Assembly: GCF_900091845.1 (NCBI RefSeq)
Contig: NZ_FMCI01000220.1
Span: 1 to 55,784, forward strand
Reading direction: 5' to 3'
Length of the DNA: 55,784 nucleotides
Source: Streptomyces sp. SolWspMP-5a-2
Lineage (GTDB): Bacteria; Actinomycetota; Actinomycetes; Streptomycetales; Streptomycetaceae
Below are positions 52,170-55,784 of the stretch, one piece after another. Within the stretch, counting starts at the first letter, position 1. Each line of letters starts with the position of its first letter. Position numbers and translations under genes: made by a program. The notes below the pieces were generated by a model, which was not told where the DNA came from, made no database searches, and was given only the letters and a program-made list of their open reading frames with translations.

Positions 52170-53120
52170 TCAGGCGCCCCGTTCCCGTCCCGTCGCGTGC
52201 CGTCGGATCAGGGACAGGATCTCGGCGCCCTCGGTGGCGGGGAAGAAGTGGCCGCCCGGCAGCAGGTGCGCCCGGAAGCCCGCGGTGCTCCAGCGGGCCC
52301 AGCGCAGGCACTCGGACAGCGGCGCGAAGGGGTCGTCGGTGCCCGCCAGGGCGAGGACGGGCACGTCGACGGGCTCCACGTCGCCCTCGGCGCGGCCGCA
52401 CGACTCGACCACCTCCAGATCCGCCCGCAGACACGGCAGGAACGCGTCCCGGCCCAGCGGATCGTCGAGGACCTGCTCCGGCGTGCCGCCCCACGCCGCC
52501 ATCGCGGCCAGCAGATCGCCGTCGCTCATCTCCGCCACGTCGCCCACCACCCGGTCGGGCGGCGTCGAGGCCGCCGTCACAAGCAGCCGCGCCCCGCCGG
52601 GCCGGACCCGGCGCAGCACCTGGTGCCCGACCAGGGCGCCCGCGCTGTGCCCGAAGACGGCGAACGGACGGTCCCCGTAGCCGTCGACCGCCGCGGCGAC
52701 CGCGTCCGCGAGCGGGGCCACACCCCGGTAGGGCGGCTCCTCGATCCGGTCCTCCCGGCCCGGCGCGTGCACCACCACCACCTCCACGCCCGCGGGCGCG
52801 GCGGCCGCCCACGCGTGGAAGAGGGAGGGCCCGGCCCCGGCCGGCGGCAGGACGAACACCACGAGGCCGCCTTCGGCGCGCGCGAGCACCTTCAGCCGGA
52901 CCCCGGCCCCGCGGTCCGCGCCCGGCTCCGCCGCCCGCACCGCGGGCCGCTCCCGCGGCCCGTCCGCGAGGCGCCGCAGCAGCTCCTCCTTGCGGCCGCG
53001 CAGCACGGCCAGCAGCTCGGGCGTCATCACGTCCTTCGGCCCGTCGAAGTGCAGCCGCCCGTCCTTCGCCCAGACGCGCACGTTGCTGCCGCGCAGCTCC
53101 TGAAGCAGCTCGTCGATCAC
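52170..53120 (-). CDS. Type II thioesterase with N-terminal TubC docking domain
   Basis: The 316-residue protein is a fusion. Residues 1-55 (LLQELRGSNVRVWAKDGRLH, then MTPELLAVLRGRKEELLRRL) match the TubC N-terminal docking domain that normally begins NRPS/PKS subunits. The rest (about 78-310) is an alpha/beta-hydrolase type II thioesterase: FVLPPAGAGPSLFHAW, S159 in FGHSAGAL, Asp in AGTDDPFAP and His in LPGGHFFPA. Type II enzymes clear misloaded carriers. The docking domain suggests it is held at the C-terminus of a specific synthetase. The start is GTG. It is divergent from the NRPS at 53532, which begins with the same kind of domain. Two Pro/Arg-rich stretches link the parts. Confidence 0.88.
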   Translation of the reverse strand: MIDELLQELRGSNVRVWAKDGRLHFDGPKDVMTPELLAVLRGRKEELLRRLADGPRERPAVRAAEPGADRGAGVRLKVLARAEGGLVVFVLPPAGAGPSLFHAWAAAAPAGVEVVVVHAPGREDRIEEPPYRGVAPLADAVAAAVDGYGDRPFAVFGHSAGALVGHQVLRRVRPGGARLLVTAASTPPDRVVGDVAEMSDGDLLAAMAAWGGTPEQVLDDPLGRDAFLPCLRADLEVVESCGRAEGDVEPVDVPVLALAGTDDPFAPLSECLRWARWSTAGFRAHLLPGGHFFPATEGAEILSLIRRHATGRERGA

Positions 53121-53254
53121 GGCCGATCACGCCCCCTGTCACGGGTCAGGACCGCGCCGGGCGGCGCGCGTCCCTCACCGGCCAGGGTGACCCGGCGGTC
53201 ACGGCGGCGCACGTCCCGCCGGAACACACCCGCCCCGACCGCGGGCGGCAGCGC

Positions 53255-53283
53255 GTTCAACCGAGGGCCGACCCCGGTTGAAA
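53255..53283. promoter_or_regulatory. StrR-type activator box before the last NRPS
   Basis: GTTCAACCG-N11-CGGTTGAAA is an inverted repeat with the same 9-11-9 layout and closely related arms as the box at 26215. It is in the divergent region between the thioesterase and NRPS genes, 31 bases before the -35. Confidence 0.75.
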
Positions 53284-53314
53284 AGCCCCTCGCCGCGGCC
53301 GTGCCCACGGTTGA

Positions 53315-53343
53315 TTGACGGGTCCTCGGGCCCTGCCTACGGT
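53315..53343 (+). promoter_or_regulatory. Promoter of the rightmost NRPS gene
   Basis: TTGACG and TACGGT are 17 bases apart, 189 bases before the ATG at 53532 and just downstream of the activator box. Confidence 0.6.
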
Positions 53344-53531
53344 GATCGAGACTGCACCCCGGCCCACCTCCGGCACCGCGCCGAAGCGCCCTCGTCACAG
53401 GGGAACTCCCCGCGTCACCTCCGCTCCCGGAATCGGGCGCGCCCCGTGCCCCGCGCGGGACGCCGCCGCCAGGACCGTCCCAGGCCCGTCCTCCTCGACC
53501 GGCCGATTCCGCGTGCCAGAAAGGCTCCGCC

Positions 53532-55784
53532 ATGACTGGATCGCCGCAGACCGACGCCCGCCGACTCCTCGACGAACTCCGCGCCGACGGCGTGCGGTTG
53601 TGGGTGCACGGCGACCGGCTGCGGTACCGGGCGCTGGACGGGCTCAGCGCCGCGCGGACGGCCGCGCTGCGCGAGGCCAAGGCGGAGATCACCGACCTGC
53701 TGCGGGCCGAGACGGACGGCACCGACCGCGCATCCGCCCCCGCCCCTCGCGACCGGCGGCCCCTCGCGCGCGCTCCCCGCCCCGACACCGTCCCCCTCTC
53801 CCTCGGTCAGGAGGGACTCTGGTTCCTCGACCGGACGGGCGAGACCGGCGCCGCCTACCACGAGCAGTCGGCGGTCCGGCTGCGCGGCACCCTCGACGAG
53901 CCCGCCCTGGTCGCCGCGCTGACCGAACTGGTGGGCCGCCACGAGGCGTTGCGCACCCGCTACCCCGACGTCGACGGAGTGCCCCGGCAGACGGTCGAAC
54001 CCGCCTCCCCGCCCGCACTCCAGCGCCACGACCTGACCGCCGTGCCGTCCGCCGGACGCGACGAGGCGCTGCGCGCGCTGCTGCGCACGGCCGCCGCCGC
54101 ACCCGTCGACCTGGCGGACCGCTGCCCCATGTCGCTCCAGCTCGTGCGCACCGGCGAGCGGGAGCACGTCCTCGCCGTCACCGCCCACCACATCATGATC
54201 GACGGCACCTCCTTCGACGTCCTCTTCCGCGAACTCGGCCTGCTCTACGACGCGTTCCGCCGAGGCGAGCCCTCCCCGCTGCCCGAACCCGCCGCCCAGT
54301 ACGCCGACTTCGCCCTCTGGCAGCGCGAGACGCTCAGCGGCGACCGGCTGCGCACCCTGCTCGACTACTGGACCGGCCGCCTCGAAGGGGCCCCGGCCGC
54401 CCTCGACATGCCCTTCGACCGCACCCGTCCCGCCACCCCCGGCTTCCGCGGTGACGTGGTGCGCTTCACCCTGCCCGCGCCCCTCGTCGCGTCCCTGACC
54501 GCGCTCGGGCGGCGCAACGACGCGACCCCGTTCATGGTGCTGCTCGCGGCCTTCCAGACCCTGCTGTCGCGGTGGTGCGGCGAGGACGACATCAGCGTCG
54601 GGCTGCCCGTGGACGGCCGCGACCACCCCGACGCCGAGCACGTCGTCGGCTACTTCCTCAACACCCTGGTGCTGCGCTCCGACCTCTCCGGCCCGCTGAC
54701 CTTCGACGCACTCGTGCGCCAGGTCCGGGGCAATCTCATCGCCGCCTACGACCACCGCGACCTGCCCTTCGGCCGTCTCGTCCAGGAGATCGCCCCCGGC
54801 GCGCGGACCGACCACCAGCCCCTGTTCCAGGCCCTCTTCACCTACCTCGCGGAGAGCGAACTCCGCATGGGCGACCTCGACCTCGAACGCGTCGACGTGA
54901 GCGAGAGCACCGCCAAGTTCGACCTCTCCCTCCTCCTCTCGGAAACACCCTCGGGCCGAATCGAAGGCGGCTTCGAATTCTCCACGGATCTTTTCGACCG
55001 GAGTTCTGTGGAGCGTTTGGTGGGGTTGTTCACGGTGTTGCTTGAGGGTGTGGTGGGTGGGGTGGATGTGCGGGTGGGTGAGGTGGCTGTTCTGGATGGT
55101 GTGGGTCGGGGTGAGGTGGTGGGGTTCGGTGATGGTGGGGGTGTGGTGGGTGGTGGGGTGGTGGGTTTGCATGAGTTGTTCGAGCGGCGGGTGGTGGGGT
55201 GTCGGGATGTGGTGGCGGTGGAGTGTGGTGGGGTGGGTGTGCGTTATGGGGAGTTGGATGGTTGGGCGAATGCGGTTGCTTTGAGGTTGGTGGGTTTGGG
55301 GGTGGGGGTTGATTGTCTGGTGGGTCTGTGTGTGTCGCGGGGTGTGGGGATGGTGGCGGGGATGTTGGGGGTGTTGAAGGCGGGGGCTGGTTATGTGCCG
55401 TTGGATCCGGGTTATCCGGTGGAGCGTTTGCGGTTCATGGCGGCTGATTCTGGTGTGGGGGTGGTGGTGTGTGATGCGTCGGTGAGGGGGGTGGTGGAGG
55501 GGCTGGTGGGTCCCGGGGTTGTGGTGGTGTGTGTGGATGAGGAGGGGTTGCGGGCGGGGTCGGTGGTGGGGCCTGGTGTGGAGGTGTTTTCGGGGGGTGC
55601 GGCGTATTGCATTTATACGTCGGGTTCGACGGGTGTGCCGAAGGGGGTGGTGTTGTCGCACGGGAGTGCGGTGGCTTTTGTGGAGTGGGCTGTGAGTGTT
55701 TTCGGTGGTGTGGGTGGGGGGTTGTTGTCTCGGGTTCTTGGTTCGACGTCGGTGTGTTTTGACTTGTCGGTTTTTGAGGTGTTT
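53532..55784 (+). CDS. NRPS: TubC docking - condensation - adenylation (partial, runs off the window)
   Basis: 751 residues are visible. Residues 1-57 form a TubC docking domain (ARRLLDELRADGVRLWVHGD, REAKAEITDLL). A condensation domain follows (about 85-510), with H219 in HHIMIDG and HRDLPFGRLV. The adenylation domain starts near 530 and is cut off after FDLSVFEVF; CIYTSGSTGVPKGVVLSHG is present. The docking domain implies a partner synthetase with a matching C-terminal tail, not seen in this window. From about 55005 the codon use changes abruptly to G- and T-ending codons (GTG, GGT, TTG, GTT), although the protein sequence stays normal. An activator box and promoter precede the gene. Confidence 0.93.
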   Translation, partial: MTGSPQTDARRLLDELRADGVRLWVHGDRLRYRALDGLSAARTAALREAKAEITDLLRAETDGTDRASAPAPRDRRPLARAPRPDTVPLSLGQEGLWFLDRTGETGAAYHEQSAVRLRGTLDEPALVAALTELVGRHEALRTRYPDVDGVPRQTVEPASPPALQRHDLTAVPSAGRDEALRALLRTAAAAPVDLADRCPMSLQLVRTGEREHVLAVTAHHIMIDGTSFDVLFRELGLLYDAFRRGEPSPLPEPAAQYADFALWQRETLSGDRLRTLLDYWTGRLEGAPAALDMPFDRTRPATPGFRGDVVRFTLPAPLVASLTALGRRNDATPFMVLLAAFQTLLSRWCGEDDISVGLPVDGRDHPDAEHVVGYFLNTLVLRSDLSGPLTFDALVRQVRGNLIAAYDHRDLPFGRLVQEIAPGARTDHQPLFQALFTYLAESELRMGDLDLERVDVSESTAKFDLSLLLSETPSGRIEGGFEFSTDLFDRSSVERLVGLFTVLLEGVVGGVDVRVGEVAVLDGVGRGEVVGFGDGGGVVGGGVVGLHELFERRVVGCRDVVAVECGGVGVRYGELDGWANAVALRLVGLGVGVDCLVGLCVSRGVGMVAGMLGVLKAGAGYVPLDPGYPVERLRFMAADSGVGVVVCDASVRGVVEGLVGPGVVVVCVDEEGLRAGSVVGPGVEVFSGGAAYCIYTSGSTGVPKGVVLSHGSAVAFVEWAVSVFGGVGGGLLSRVLGSTSVCFDLSVFEVF

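Noticed and set aside
53415..55661. 748-codon open frame on the minus strand over the last NRPS gene
   Set aside because: The His/Thr/Pro-rich product is the antisense image of the GTG/GGT-rich coding strand; all NRPS motifs are on the plus strand.

Overview
The window is high-GC actinomycete DNA, almost certainly from a Streptomyces chromosome. The signs are third-codon G/C in nearly every gene, frequent GTG starts, many ATGA/GTGA stop-start overlaps, a plant-polymer degradation set with ricin-type lectin domains, and a large nonribosomal peptide synthetase (NRPS) cluster. No rRNA, tRNA, CRISPR array, transposase or phage gene was seen.

Positions 1 to about 23.5 kb hold ordinary chromosomal genes. 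A degenerate sensor kinase end and a LuxR-type response regulator come first, then a small membrane protein, a sulfite-oxidase-like molybdoenzyme and a molybdate-binding protein. Two TetR/oxidoreductase divergent pairs face each other at 3-6.9 kb. A secreted DUF4232 protein follows, then a frameshifted arabinofuranosidase with two ricin-lectin domains, an AraC regulator, an iron-siderophore ABC uptake operon behind a candidate iron box, and a C39-like peptidase. Next are a mycofactocin-type SDR, a GH10 xylanase with a consensus promoter and GAAA-N-TTTC operators, a PobA-like hydroxylase, a VOC protein and a cation/proton antiporter.

Positions 23.8 kb to the right edge hold an NRPS cluster that continues past the window. 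A StrR-type (ParB-fold) activator is encoded at its left end. Two 9-11-9 inverted repeats of the StrR type lie in the two regions where one would want activator sites: before mbtH (26215-26243) and before the rightmost NRPS (53255-53283). mbtH is followed by an A-PCP-thioesterase protein whose specificity residues read like a proline code. A tightly overlapping run of oxidative tailoring genes comes next: SyrB2-like Fe/2OG enzyme, proline-3-hydroxylase-like enzyme, heme-oxygenase-fold di-iron protein, membrane desaturase-like protein and PhzF-like protein. An MFS exporter and a P450 come after that. A second block, behind its own intergenic region, holds a PhyH hydroxylase, a zinc alcohol dehydrogenase, NRPS (stub C-A-PCP-C), a second PhyH hydroxylase, a second P450, NRPS (degenerate C-A-PCP) and NRPS (C-A-PCP-TE). 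A type II thioesterase carrying a TubC docking domain and a divergent TubC-C-A NRPS complete the visible part.

Inferred logic: the stand-alone A-PCP-TE unit probably loads an amino acid that is oxidised by the tailoring enzymes and then released or transferred. The three central NRPS proteins could assemble a short, heavily oxidised peptide, and the last NRPS would extend it or start a second chain. I do not recognise the product. The most unusual features are the HxV motif in the halogenase-like enzyme, the docking domain on the type II thioesterase, the missing catalytic Glu in the PhzF-like protein, the split/degenerate condensation domains, and an abrupt switch to G/T-only wobble codons inside the last NRPS gene.
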